A DNA stretch of 15,837 nt from CAZQSL01 sp964595945 (GTDB lineage: Bacteria > UBP15 > UBA6099 > JAJRTR01), in the NCBI GenBank assembly GCA_964595945.1, contig CAZQSL010000090.1, positions 1 through 15,837 of the forward strand, in the 5' to 3' direction. Of the stretch, positions 8,580 through 15,837 are shown in pieces. Positions within the stretch are counted from its first letter, which is position 1. Every line of letters begins with the position of its first letter. A program made the position numbers and the translations under genes. Below the pieces are notes generated by a model that searched no databases, was not told the DNA's origin, and saw only the letters and a program-made list of their open reading frames with translations.

Positions 8580-8617
8580 AAAAAATGGGGACGCCGCGTG
8601 TGCGGCAGCGACGTCCC
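8580..8617 (-). terminator. stem-loop with T-run between pstS and pstC (attenuator or 3'-end stabiliser)
   Basis: On the minus strand GGGACG (8612-8617) pairs with CGTCCC (8588-8593), and CCGC pairs with GCGG around an ACAC loop, with six unpaired bases on one side. The stem is followed by A and six T (8580-8585). The element sits in the 86-bp gap after the pstS stop. Partial termination or 3'-end protection here would give more pstS than pstCAB mRNA, as is usual for binding-protein transporters. Confidence 0.65.
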
Positions 8618-8639
8618 TTTATGGTTTGTGGAATGAAGA

Positions 8640-9548
8640 CTACTTCTTTTTAGCCTTTTTGCCTGAAGACTTCTGCTTGGATTTTGAAAGGTCTTTCGAC
8701 GAAAGCGGTACGAAGCCCTGGTCGGCGACAATGCTTTGGCCCTCTTTCGAGAGCACGAATTTTATGAACGCGTCCACTTCTGCGCTCTGCTTGCCATTTG
8801 TATAGAAGAACAGTGGGCGAGAAATCGGATAGGTATTGTCGAGCACGGTAGTTTCTGTCGGCATAACGTAAGGAGAAGACGCATCCTGCGCTATGGGAAT
8901 CTCCTTGATTTTGTTCGTGGCATAGCCCATGCCTACATAGCCGATCGAATTGATGTCCTGACCAGCACGATTGACGATATCCTGAGAGGACGGGAGCAGG
9001 AGCGCGGTCTTTGCGAATTCGACCTTGCCCTTCGAGTCGCCGCCATTGAGGACATGTTCCTTGAAGTAAACATGAGTGCCGGAATTGACCTCGCGTGACA
9101 GGAGGATAATTTTTGCATCCCTGCCGCCGACCTGTTTCCAATTGGTGATCCTGCCCGAGAAGATGCCCGCGAGTTGCTCGACCGTAAGTTTTTTTATCGG
9201 ATTCTTTTTGTTGAGGACGACCATGATGCCATCCACCGCGACACGGATTTCTACGGGAGTGCCGCCCTTTTCCCTGATCAAGTCAGCTTCGGCCGGCTTG
9301 ATGGCCCGGGAGGCTTCGGCAATATCGGTAGTGCCATTGATTAGCGCGGCGATGCCTGTGCCCGATCCGCCACCTGTGACTGCGATGTTGGCCGCAGGGT
9401 TTTTACGCATGTATCCCTCAGCCCATGCCTGTCCGAGATTGACCATCGTATCCGATCCCTTGATCTGAATCATTCCATTGGCGCCATGCGCGGCCGCGCC
9501 GGTGAGAAATACCGCTGCCGTGAGTGCGAGTGCTTTTAATAGTTTCAT
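8640..9548 (-). CDS. pstS: PstS periplasmic phosphate-binding protein
   Basis: The 302-residue protein begins with a Sec signal peptide (basic MKLLK, hydrophobic core, AHGA near residue 23). It has no lipobox cysteine, so it should be a soluble periplasmic protein. Phosphate-binding loops are recognisable: GSDTM (31-35), GGGSGTG (59-65) and SREVNSGT (151-158). It captures phosphate and hands it to PstCA. The ATG at 9548 has AAAGGA 6 bases upstream. An unusual feature is the C-terminal tail (about 287-302), which is almost all Lys, Ser and Gly with no hydrophobic residue except one Ala. The preceding fold appears complete, so the tail is an addition. pstS is the first gene of the operon and the one directly behind the Pho-box-like repeats. 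Confidence 0.95.
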   Translation of the reverse strand: MKLLKALALTAAVFLTGAAAHGANGMIQIKGSDTMVNLGQAWAEGYMRKNPAANIAVTGGGSGTGIAALINGTTDIAEASRAIKPAEADLIREKGGTPVEIRVAVDGIMVVLNKKNPIKKLTVEQLAGIFSGRITNWKQVGGRDAKIILLSREVNSGTHVYFKEHVLNGGDSKGKVEFAKTALLLPSSQDIVNRAGQDINSIGYVGMGYATNKIKEIPIAQDASSPYVMPTETTVLDNTYPISRPLFFYTNGKQSAEVDAFIKFVLSKEGQSIVADQGFVPLSSKDLSKSKQKSSGKKAKKK

Positions 9549-9552
9549 GTCT

Positions 9553-9645
9553 GATCCTTTCGAGTGTTGTCAGCCACAAGTATGCGATTGCGCAATTAGT
9601 CGTATATTAGGCTCGCGTTAATTTTGTGTTAGCTCGAAAGGAATC
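9553..9645 (-). repeat. inverted repeat that can cover the pstS ribosome site
   Basis: On the minus strand CCTTTCGAG (9633-9641) is the exact reverse complement of CTCGAAAGG (9556-9564). Allowing one bulged T at 9642, the match extends by GAT/ATC to 12 pairs. The downstream arm contains the pstS Shine-Dalgarno AAAGGA. In an RNA starting upstream of 9645 the arms could pair and hide the ribosome site; a transcript starting after the Pho-box repeats would lack the upstream arm. Confidence 0.5.
9589..9632 (-). promoter_or_regulatory. tandem Pho-box-like repeats upstream of pstS
   Basis: On the minus strand four 11-bp units follow one another with YTAA at the same phase: CTAACACAAAA (from 9632), TTAACGCGAGC (9621), CTAATATACGA (9610) and CTAATTGCGCA (9599). 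Known PhoB/PhoP boxes are direct repeats with an 11-bp period (7 bp plus 4 bp); the half-site here is closer to the TTAACA type of Bacillus than to the CTGTCAT of E. coli. CATACT (9579-9584) downstream is a possible -10. Binding by the PhoB of this window is inferred. Confidence 0.6.
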
Positions 9646-9707
9646 ATAAGCGCCCGCTGGCAGGTCTCGGGGCATAGTGAGTATAAAGGATTATGGCGAC
9701 TGCAATT

Positions 9708-9733
9708 AAAAAAAACCCCGCATCTTGGCGGGG
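9708..9733 (-). terminator. intrinsic terminator after murC
   Basis: On the minus strand CCCCGC (9728-9733) pairs with GCGGGG (9716-9721) around a six-base loop, followed at once by eight T (9708-9715). This is a textbook rho-independent terminator for the murC transcript. It isolates murC from pstS. A weaker hairpin (9754-9777, AACCG-AG with CTCGGTT) lies between murC and the terminator; nothing else was seen in 9734-9847. Confidence 0.88.
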
Positions 9734-9847
9734 GCGTGGGGAATGAATTGGATAACCGAGTTTTTGAGGCTCCGGTTACTTGCCTGGTTGATGTGCCGGC
9801 GGATCATGCTCGCTGGCTGTCAGATCGTCCGATATGGGGGCGTCCCT

Positions 9848-11236
9848 TCAGGCCGCACCTACCACTTCGGGGGTGGTGATCTTGTCGGAAATATTCTTGG
9901 CGACTTTCCAGACATCGCCTGCGCCGAGCGTGATGACGAGGTCATCGGCTGATGCGACGCTGAGGATATATTCGGGCACGTCATTAATGTCGGGGATATA
10001 TACGACATCCTGATGACCGTAGCGGCGGAGGCTTTCGGCAATGAGCTCGCCGCTTATCTGCGGGATGGGTTTTTCGCCGGCGGAGTAGATATCGGTGACG
10101 ATCACGCGGTCGGAGTTGAAAAAGCTCTGGCCATAAAGATCGTGGAAGTACTGAGTGCGGGTATATCGGTGCGGCTGGAAGACGGAAATGATGCGACCGG
10201 TATTGTGATAGCTGCGGGCGGCGCTGAGTGTCGCCTTGATTTCCGTCGGGTGGTGGGCATAGTCGTCGACTACAGTGATGTCATCGGCCTGTGCGATTAT
10301 CTGAAATCGGCGTTTCGCGCCGTTGAAGTCGAGGAGCGACCTTCGGATGGTGTCGGTGTCGATGCCGAGCTCGAGCGCAATGCCGATGGCAACGAGACTG
10401 TTGCACACGTTGTGGCGGCCCGGCACTCTCAGCTGGAATCTGCCGATTTCGAGCCCATGATGGATGACCATGAAGTCGGAGCCATCTTTGCCGAAGTTGA
10501 TGTCAACGGCTTTTACATTGGCGCCATTGGTAAGGCCGTAAGTGAGTTTGCGGCCGGTGTAATTTTGAGAAATGCTCTTGATGTTGGGATCATCGGTGCA
10601 AAGCACTGCGAGGCCGTCTTCGGGAAGCTGCTGAAGGAATTTCACGAATGTCTTCTTGATCGCGTCAATGTCGGTGTAATAATCCATGTGATCGGCTTCG
10701 ATGTTGGTGATGACTGCGATCTTTGGCGAAAGGCGCACGAGCGAACCATCGCTCTCGTCCGCTTCGGCTACGAGGTGTTCGCCATTGCCGAATCTTGCGT
10801 TGCTCTGGAACTGGTCGACGACGCCGCCGATTATGGCCGTGGGGTCGAGCCCCGCGTTGTGTAGCGTCAGGGCCACCATCGAAGTGGTGGTGGTCTTGCC
10901 GTGTGTGCCGCCGATCGCGATGCCGGCGCTTTCGCGCATCAGGAGCGCGAGCACTTCGGAACGGTGCAGGACTGGGATGCCGAGACGTACTGCCGCGCGG
11001 ACTTCCGGATTGTGGATGCTGATGGCTGACGATACTACAAGCACGTCGCTTCCGGTGATGTTTTCGGCGAAATGTCCGATTTTGATTTCTGCGCCGAGTG
11101 CTTCGAGCTTTTCTACCTGTTTATTTCTATTCATGTCAGAACCGGATACGGGGACGCCCTTTTGGAGGAGTATCGATGCGATGGCGCTCATCCCGATCCC
11201 GCCGATTCCTACGAAGTGGTATTTCTTAATTTCCAT
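9848..11236 (-). CDS. murC: UDP-N-acetylmuramate--L-alanine ligase MurC
   Basis: MurC adds L-alanine to UDP-MurNAc, the first step of stem-peptide assembly, in the cytoplasm and at the cost of ATP. The 462-residue protein opens with the MurC-type Rossmann motif HFVGIGGIGMSAI (7-19). It has the ATP loop GTHGKTTTT (110-118), AEADESDGS (157-165) and TNIEADHMD (177-185). It ends with the C-domain motifs DDYAHHPTEI (324-333), FQPHRYTRT (353-361) and LGAGD (437-441). FQPHRYTRT and GIGGIGMS separate it from the recycling ligase Mpl. A longer frame reaches 11356, but its extra 40 residues are unlike the family, and the sigma-54 promoter at 11291-11307 would place the RNA start inside it, so the ATG at 11236 is chosen; GGAG lies rather far (about 13 bases) upstream. 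The gene stands alone, outside a division/cell-wall cluster, with its own promoter and terminator. Confidence 0.95.
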   Translation of the reverse strand: MEIKKYHFVGIGGIGMSAIASILLQKGVPVSGSDMNRNKQVEKLEALGAEIKIGHFAENITGSDVLVVSSAISIHNPEVRAAVRLGIPVLHRSEVLALLMRESAGIAIGGTHGKTTTTSMVALTLHNAGLDPTAIIGGVVDQFQSNARFGNGEHLVAEADESDGSLVRLSPKIAVITNIEADHMDYYTDIDAIKKTFVKFLQQLPEDGLAVLCTDDPNIKSISQNYTGRKLTYGLTNGANVKAVDINFGKDGSDFMVIHHGLEIGRFQLRVPGRHNVCNSLVAIGIALELGIDTDTIRRSLLDFNGAKRRFQIIAQADDITVVDDYAHHPTEIKATLSAARSYHNTGRIISVFQPHRYTRTQYFHDLYGQSFFNSDRVIVTDIYSAGEKPIPQISGELIAESLRRYGHQDVVYIPDINDVPEYILSVASADDLVITLGAGDVWKVAKNISDKITTPEVVGAA

Positions 11237-11290
11237 AGTATGTTTATTGCTCCATTTTTCTGTGATGCTTATGCACCCAGTGGAATATTG

Positions 11291-11307
11291 AGCAATTTGC
11301 GTGCCAA
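11291..11307 (-). promoter_or_regulatory. sigma-54 (RpoN) -24/-12 promoter of murC
   Basis: The minus strand reads TTGGCACG, four bases, TTGCT. This matches the sigma-54 consensus TGGCACG-N4-TTGCW, with the invariant GG (11304-11305) and GC (11292-11293) separated by exactly ten bases. The expected start is near 11280, about 45 bases before the murC ATG. It points at murC and lies in a non-coding region. Sigma-54 promoters need an ATP-driven activator bound upstream; see the dyad cluster at 11599-11658. Confidence 0.78.
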
Positions 11308-11598
11308 GATGATGGCTTCGCGGCAGGGATACGTAATATTTTTTGCGCGAATTCATTACACACTGAATGATTATTTATCCGGTTTTGCGTAACAGTCCGT
11401 ATTGATGGGATTGCCGTAATGATTATTACTCTATTTTGAATTCTTCGTTTTTCTGCCCACTACATGTTGTGGTTTACTGTGAGTGCAAATCTGGCCGTTT
11501 GAGATACTGCTGCTCAATAATGTGTATCATATACCGCTCGGCCTGGCGCATTTCTGGAATTGCGTTTTCAGTCGAGAGCGTGGTTGCTCTATATTTTT

Positions 11599-11658
11599 GT
11601 GTCATTACGGCGACTGCCGTGTCAAATTTGACACAGTGATTTGTTGCGATTTTGACAC
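11599..11658. promoter_or_regulatory. GTGTCA/TGACAC dyad cluster, candidate activator-binding site
   Basis: A perfect 16-bp palindrome, GTGTCAAATTTGACAC (11619-11634), is flanked by one more GTGTCA (11599-11604) and one more TTTGACAC (11651-11658). Between the first two lies a second small dyad, ACGGC-GACT-GCCGT (11607-11620). No T-run follows any of these, so they do not look like a terminator of the MATE gene, which ends at 11661. The cluster is 310-350 bp upstream of the sigma-54 promoter, a workable distance for an enhancer-binding protein. The binding protein is unknown. Confidence 0.45.
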
Positions 11659-11660
11659 AA

Positions 11661-13031
11661 TCAAGCTTTTCGTGACAAAAGTTTTCTTATGCGTGAGAGT
11701 GCCCAAATATGACATATCGCTCCGCCCACGACGCATCCTGTGCCGGCGGCGATCCAGATGTATGTCATGCTGTTGCCGTATATCCGTGTCAGTGCGTACA
11801 TCAGCGGCACGGAAATCATGAGATTGCGCAGGATGATGGAGATGAGCGATTTCAGCGGATCAGCCGTTGACTGAAAGAGCGTGCCGGACGCGACGCCCCA
11901 CACGGTGCCGATCGCTGTCGCTACCGTGAGCACGCGTACCTGTGTGACCGCTATGTCAATCACGTTGTCTACCGATGTAAAAAGCCCGAATATCTGTGGC
12001 GCGAACACCATATAGGGCAGTGCGACGCCAGATGTTATGAGCAGGATTATTCTGATGCCCTTGCGATAGATTTCGGCGAGACGTTTATAGTTTTCATTGC
12101 CATAGCTCTGTCCGATCATGATGCCCATGCCGGTGCCGAATGCCAGTACGGGGATGATGACCGCGTAATCTGTACGCATGGCGATCGAAAACGCGTTCAT
12201 TGCGTTCTGGCTGACATTGCCGACGAATTTGTTGAAGACAAAAAGAGATGCCGATATGACGACAAATCCCACCGCGAGCGGGAGACCAAGCACCGTCACT
12301 TCCCGCATCGTTTTCAGCTTTACGTATTTCCTGGAAAAAGTGACGGGGAACGAGTTTTTCTTTCTCAATACAATAACGACGCCGAACATCAGGTTGAACA
12401 GATTCGCAAGCGTAGTCGCGATCGCCGCGCCTTTGACGCCCAGATGAAACGTGAATATGAACAGCGGATCGAGTAATATGTTGATGATTGTGGAGCTTGC
12501 CATCGCAAGCCCGATGTATTTTGTCTTGCCCTCTCCCTCAAACGAGCCGAACAGTCCTGCCGACATCACGAACATGCAGAATCCCGGCAGCAGCCACAGG
12601 AGATACTCGTGGCAGTAGCCCATCGCTTCGGCAGAGATTTTCGCTCCTGAAATCGCCTTTATGATCGGGTCCATAAACAGGAGTATCGCGGCCGCCATGA
12701 CAAGTCCGAGAAAGATCGCGAGCACTGTGGCTGATGAAATCGTGCGTCGCGCCTCCAGCGGTTCGTCAGCTCCGATGGCTATTGCCGTCTTTGTCGACGT
12801 GCCGGATGACAACCCTATTGACAGCGATGCCATCAGGAAAAAAATGGGAAACGCGAGACCTACTCCCGCGAGGATGGCAGGGTTGTGCATGTCCATTCGC
12901 GCAAGAAAATACGCATCGGCTACATTGTAGAGCACTTCGAACAGCATGCCCCAAAGTATCGGCAGCGCCAGTTTTACAAGAGTCGGTTCGATTTTTCCTT
13001 CGAGTACATTTATATCGTGTGACATTGTCAT
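11661..13031 (-). CDS. MATE-family multidrug/Na+ antiporter
   Basis: The 456-residue protein has about twelve membrane helices in two similar halves. MATE-type segments include PILWGMLFEVLYNVADAYFL near the start of helix 1-2, GLSSGTSTKTAIAIGADE, and in the second half GTGMGIMIGQSYGNENYKR. MATE proteins expel cationic drugs or metabolites across the inner membrane in exchange for Na+ or H+; the substrate cannot be told here. The frame opens with ATG ACA ATG; the second ATG (13025) is better spaced from GGAA, so the true start may be two codons downstream of the one given. The gene is divergent from the Rrf2 regulator, which may control it. No terminator was recognised after its stop. Confidence 0.92.
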   Translation of the reverse strand: MTMSHDINVLEGKIEPTLVKLALPILWGMLFEVLYNVADAYFLARMDMHNPAILAGVGLAFPIFFLMASLSIGLSSGTSTKTAIAIGADEPLEARRTISSATVLAIFLGLVMAAAILLFMDPIIKAISGAKISAEAMGYCHEYLLWLLPGFCMFVMSAGLFGSFEGEGKTKYIGLAMASSTIINILLDPLFIFTFHLGVKGAAIATTLANLFNLMFGVVIVLRKKNSFPVTFSRKYVKLKTMREVTVLGLPLAVGFVVISASLFVFNKFVGNVSQNAMNAFSIAMRTDYAVIIPVLAFGTGMGIMIGQSYGNENYKRLAEIYRKGIRIILLITSGVALPYMVFAPQIFGLFTSVDNVIDIAVTQVRVLTVATAIGTVWGVASGTLFQSTADPLKSLISIILRNLMISVPLMYALTRIYGNSMTYIWIAAGTGCVVGGAICHIWALSRIRKLLSRKA

Positions 13032-13072
13032 TTCCGTATCATTTTCCGCTGTCCTGCATCATTGTACAGCAT

Positions 13073-13101
13073 AATATAGGACTGTATTTTTGTCTCGTCA
13101 A
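13073..13101 (-). promoter_or_regulatory. sigma-70-type promoter of the MATE gene
   Basis: On the minus strand TTGACG (13096-13101) and TATATT (13073-13078) are separated by exactly 17 bp, five of six and five of six matches to consensus. RNA would begin near 13066, about 35 bases before the MATE start. Confidence 0.7.
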
Positions 13102-13144
13102 GCATGTCCGGTGTTTTTTTTCATCATCGCAAAATAAAAACAAT

Positions 13145-13179
13145 ATGAATTTGTGCACTATTCATTTATCATTTATAGA
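13145..13179 (+). promoter_or_regulatory. possible rrf2 promoter overlapped by ATGAAT-N9-ATTCAT dyad
   Basis: TTGTGC (13151-13156), a 17-bp spacer and TATAGA (13174-13179) form a modest promoter for the regulator gene. The inverted repeat ATGAAT (13145-13150) / ATTCAT (13160-13165) straddles the -35, where an autorepressor would sit. Rrf2 proteins commonly repress their own genes; binding here is inferred. Confidence 0.4.
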
Positions 13180-13205
13180 CATTAAACACGGACGGTGATT
13201 ACGGC

Positions 13206-13667
13206 ATGAAACTGTCGACAAAAGTGAGATATGGTCTGAGAGCGGTATTTGACATCGCCTACAATCACGCGCCGGGCGAATCAGGCCAGGTGAAAGAAAT
13301 CGCCCGCCGGCAGAATATCTCGCCAGGGTATCTCGAACAGATTTTCTTTCGCATGAAAAAACACGGAATCATACGCAGCGAACGCGGGCCACGCGGCGGC
13401 TACGCACTTGCCCGTCCTGCCAGTGATATCACCATCGGCGACATCTACCGCGCCACCGAAGGCGACATCGCCATCGTCGATTGTGCCACATCCGCGTGCC
13501 CTGCTTGCGATCAGGAAAAAGCCTGCGTCGTGCATCCCGTCTGGACGGAAATCAATGCCGATATCGCCGCTATCCTCGACCGCTACACCATCGAAGACCT
13601 CCGCAGGCGCGCCGCCGATATGGACATCCCGAGCGAAATCGACAAAAAATTCATCTATATAATCTGA
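13206..13667 (+). CDS. Rrf2-family transcriptional regulator, probable Fe-S sensor
   Basis: The 153-residue protein starts with the family signature MKLSTKVRYGLRA and has a winged helix-turn-helix (about 1-70), including ISPGYLEQIFFRMKKHGII and the wing RGPRGGYALARP. The dimer-helix region carries C93, C98, C101 and C107, followed by H110. IscR ligates [2Fe-2S] with three Cys and a His in the equivalent region; C107 and H110 align with the last Cys and the His of IscR, while the extra CxxC is different. This suggests redox, iron or nitric-oxide sensing, but cluster type is unknown. The gene is divergent from the MATE exporter and 111 bp upstream of glnS. The ribosome site is weak (GGACGG about 10 bases upstream), but the start is fixed by the conserved N-terminus. 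Confidence 0.92.
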   Translation: MKLSTKVRYGLRAVFDIAYNHAPGESGQVKEIARRQNISPGYLEQIFFRMKKHGIIRSERGPRGGYALARPASDITIGDIYRATEGDIAIVDCATSACPACDQEKACVVHPVWTEINADIAAILDRYTIEDLRRRAADMDIPSEIDKKFIYII

Positions 13668-13724
13668 TCATCATCGCCTCTGCCAATCATTTTCCTCGCG
13701 CAACTCCTACATGGTCATTTCCAT

Positions 13725-13733
13725 TGCTATAAT
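13725..13733 (+). promoter_or_regulatory. extended -10 promoter of glnS
   Basis: TGCTATAAT combines a perfect TATAAT (13728-13733) with the upstream TG of an extended -10 element; the -35 region is poor, as often seen with such promoters. RNA would start near 13740, downstream of the ATG at 13734, which supports the later start chosen for glnS. Confidence 0.65.
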
Positions 13734-13778
13734 ATGCGCGATACATTTGTGTGTATTCACAACAGGAGAGCGACGGAA

Positions 13779-15479
<1,701 letters not shown>

Positions 15480-15665
15480 TCGGGCCTGACTCGCCAACAC
15501 CGGCAACCAGCACAGTCCCATAACGCCAGGAGACATCAATAAGTCCCTTGCTCTCCTCTCTCTCGGAAGGTCTTTGACGGGTCCGGCAGTCGTGTCATGG
15601 GCACTGACTGTTGCGTTGCCACTGCATTTTTCCCTCAGCAGCTGCGTCCAGGACTCGTTTTTGCG

Positions 15666-15694
15666 TTGTCAAATGCAAATGTTTGTGTTACTAT
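15666..15694 (+). promoter_or_regulatory. sigma-70-type promoter before the right-edge gene
   Basis: TTGTCA (15666-15671) and TACTAT (15689-15694) are 17 bp apart. RNA would start near 15701, about 30 bases before the ATG at 15733. The stretch 15480-15665 shows no gene and no clear terminator for glnS. Confidence 0.55.
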
Positions 15695-15732
15695 CCGAAA
15701 TCAGTTCATTCCATCAACTTCTGGAGAAAACC

Positions 15733-15837
15733 ATGCTGACGGAGATCAGTTCTTTAACTGGAATTTCAAGAATGGCGGCTGCATTCGCGACGACAATACT
15801 ATGTCTCATAACGGGAATTGCACAAAGTGTGACTGCG
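15733..15837 (+). CDS. N-terminus of a probable secreted protein, cut by window edge
   Basis: Thirty-five codons are visible from an ATG with GGAG about 7 bases upstream and a promoter about 40 bp further up. The residues look like a Sec signal peptide: a polar start with one Arg (R13), a hydrophobic core (MAAAFATTILCLITGIA, 14-30) and a likely signal-peptidase site after SVTA (32-35). The mature protein lies outside the window, so no function can be given. The visible part lacks a clear lipobox, although a Cys (C24) occurs within the core. Confidence 0.6.
   Translation, partial: MLTEISSLTGISRMAAAFATTILCLITGIAQSVTA

Larger units (their letters stand above)
11237..11660. other. 424-bp non-coding region between MATE gene and murC
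   Basis: This AT-richer stretch holds the sigma-54 promoter near murC and the dyad cluster next to the MATE gene. The middle (about 11311-11598) shows no convincing gene: the short frames present lack a good ribosome site and a protein-like composition. A 9-bp inverted pair, GCCGTAATG (11413-11421) and CATTACGGC (11603-11611), is present but could be chance. A small RNA cannot be excluded from sequence alone. Confidence 0.6.

Noticed and set aside
9680..9705. Possible upstream promoter for pstS (TTGCAG ... TATACT on the minus strand)
   Set aside because: The spacer is only 14 bp and the -35 overlaps the end of the murC terminator T-run region; too weak to list as a feature.
10013..10864. 283-codon frame antisense to murC
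   Set aside because: Shadow frame produced by the codon structure of murC; the murC motifs on the other strand are complete.
11237..11356. N-terminal extension of MurC to an ATG at 11356
   Set aside because: The extra 40 residues do not resemble MurC, and the sigma-54 site would place the RNA start inside this stretch.
11436..11639. 67-codon forward frame in the MATE-murC gap
   Set aside because: No ribosome site, many Cys in an unstructured pattern, and overlap with the dyad cluster; probably non-coding.
13734..13778. N-terminal extension of GlnRS to an ATG at 13734
   Set aside because: It overlaps the TGCTATAAT promoter and lacks a ribosome site; the ATG at 13779 follows AGGAGAG.
15597..15837. 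A second open frame from ATG at 15597 to the window end, Cys-rich near its visible end
   Set aside because: It has no ribosome site, overlaps the promoter of the signal-peptide frame, and has no hydrophobic leader or recognisable domain. The frame at 15733 has promoter, ribosome site and signal peptide.

Overview
The window looks like core chromosome of a Gram-negative (diderm) bacterium with roughly 50-55% GC. Support comes from a periplasmic PstS with a cleavable signal peptide, an AmpG-like muropeptide permease, and a near-consensus sigma-54 promoter. The phylum cannot be fixed from the sequence alone. No insertion sequence, prophage, CRISPR array, tRNA or rRNA was seen.

The left two thirds is read on the minus strand. 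From upstream to downstream it holds a complete phosphate-starvation module: pstS, pstC, pstA, pstB, phoU, phoB and phoR. Most junctions overlap or nearly abut, so translation is probably coupled. The module imports phosphate through PstSCAB, passes transporter state through PhoU to the kinase PhoR, and PhoR phosphorylates PhoB. Upstream of pstS are four YTAA-containing units spaced exactly 11 bp apart, which look like a tandem Pho box and would close the loop. A stem-loop plus T-run between pstS and pstC probably raises PstS output relative to the membrane subunits. Downstream of phoR, in the same direction, lie an iron-type alcohol dehydrogenase and an AmpG-like transporter cut by the left edge.

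Upstream of pstS, also on the minus strand, is a solitary murC with its own intrinsic terminator. It is preceded by a sigma-54 (-24/-12) promoter. About 310-350 bp further upstream, just past the end of a MATE efflux gene, is a cluster of GTGTCA/TGACAC half-sites including a perfect 16-bp palindrome, a candidate enhancer site. This murC control region is the most unusual feature of the window.

The MATE gene is divergent from an Rrf2-family regulator with four clustered cysteines, and each has a plausible promoter in the shared 174-bp gap. On the plus strand follow glnS (glutaminyl-tRNA synthetase), which is strikingly C-rich on its coding strand, and the first 35 codons of a probable secreted protein cut by the right edge.
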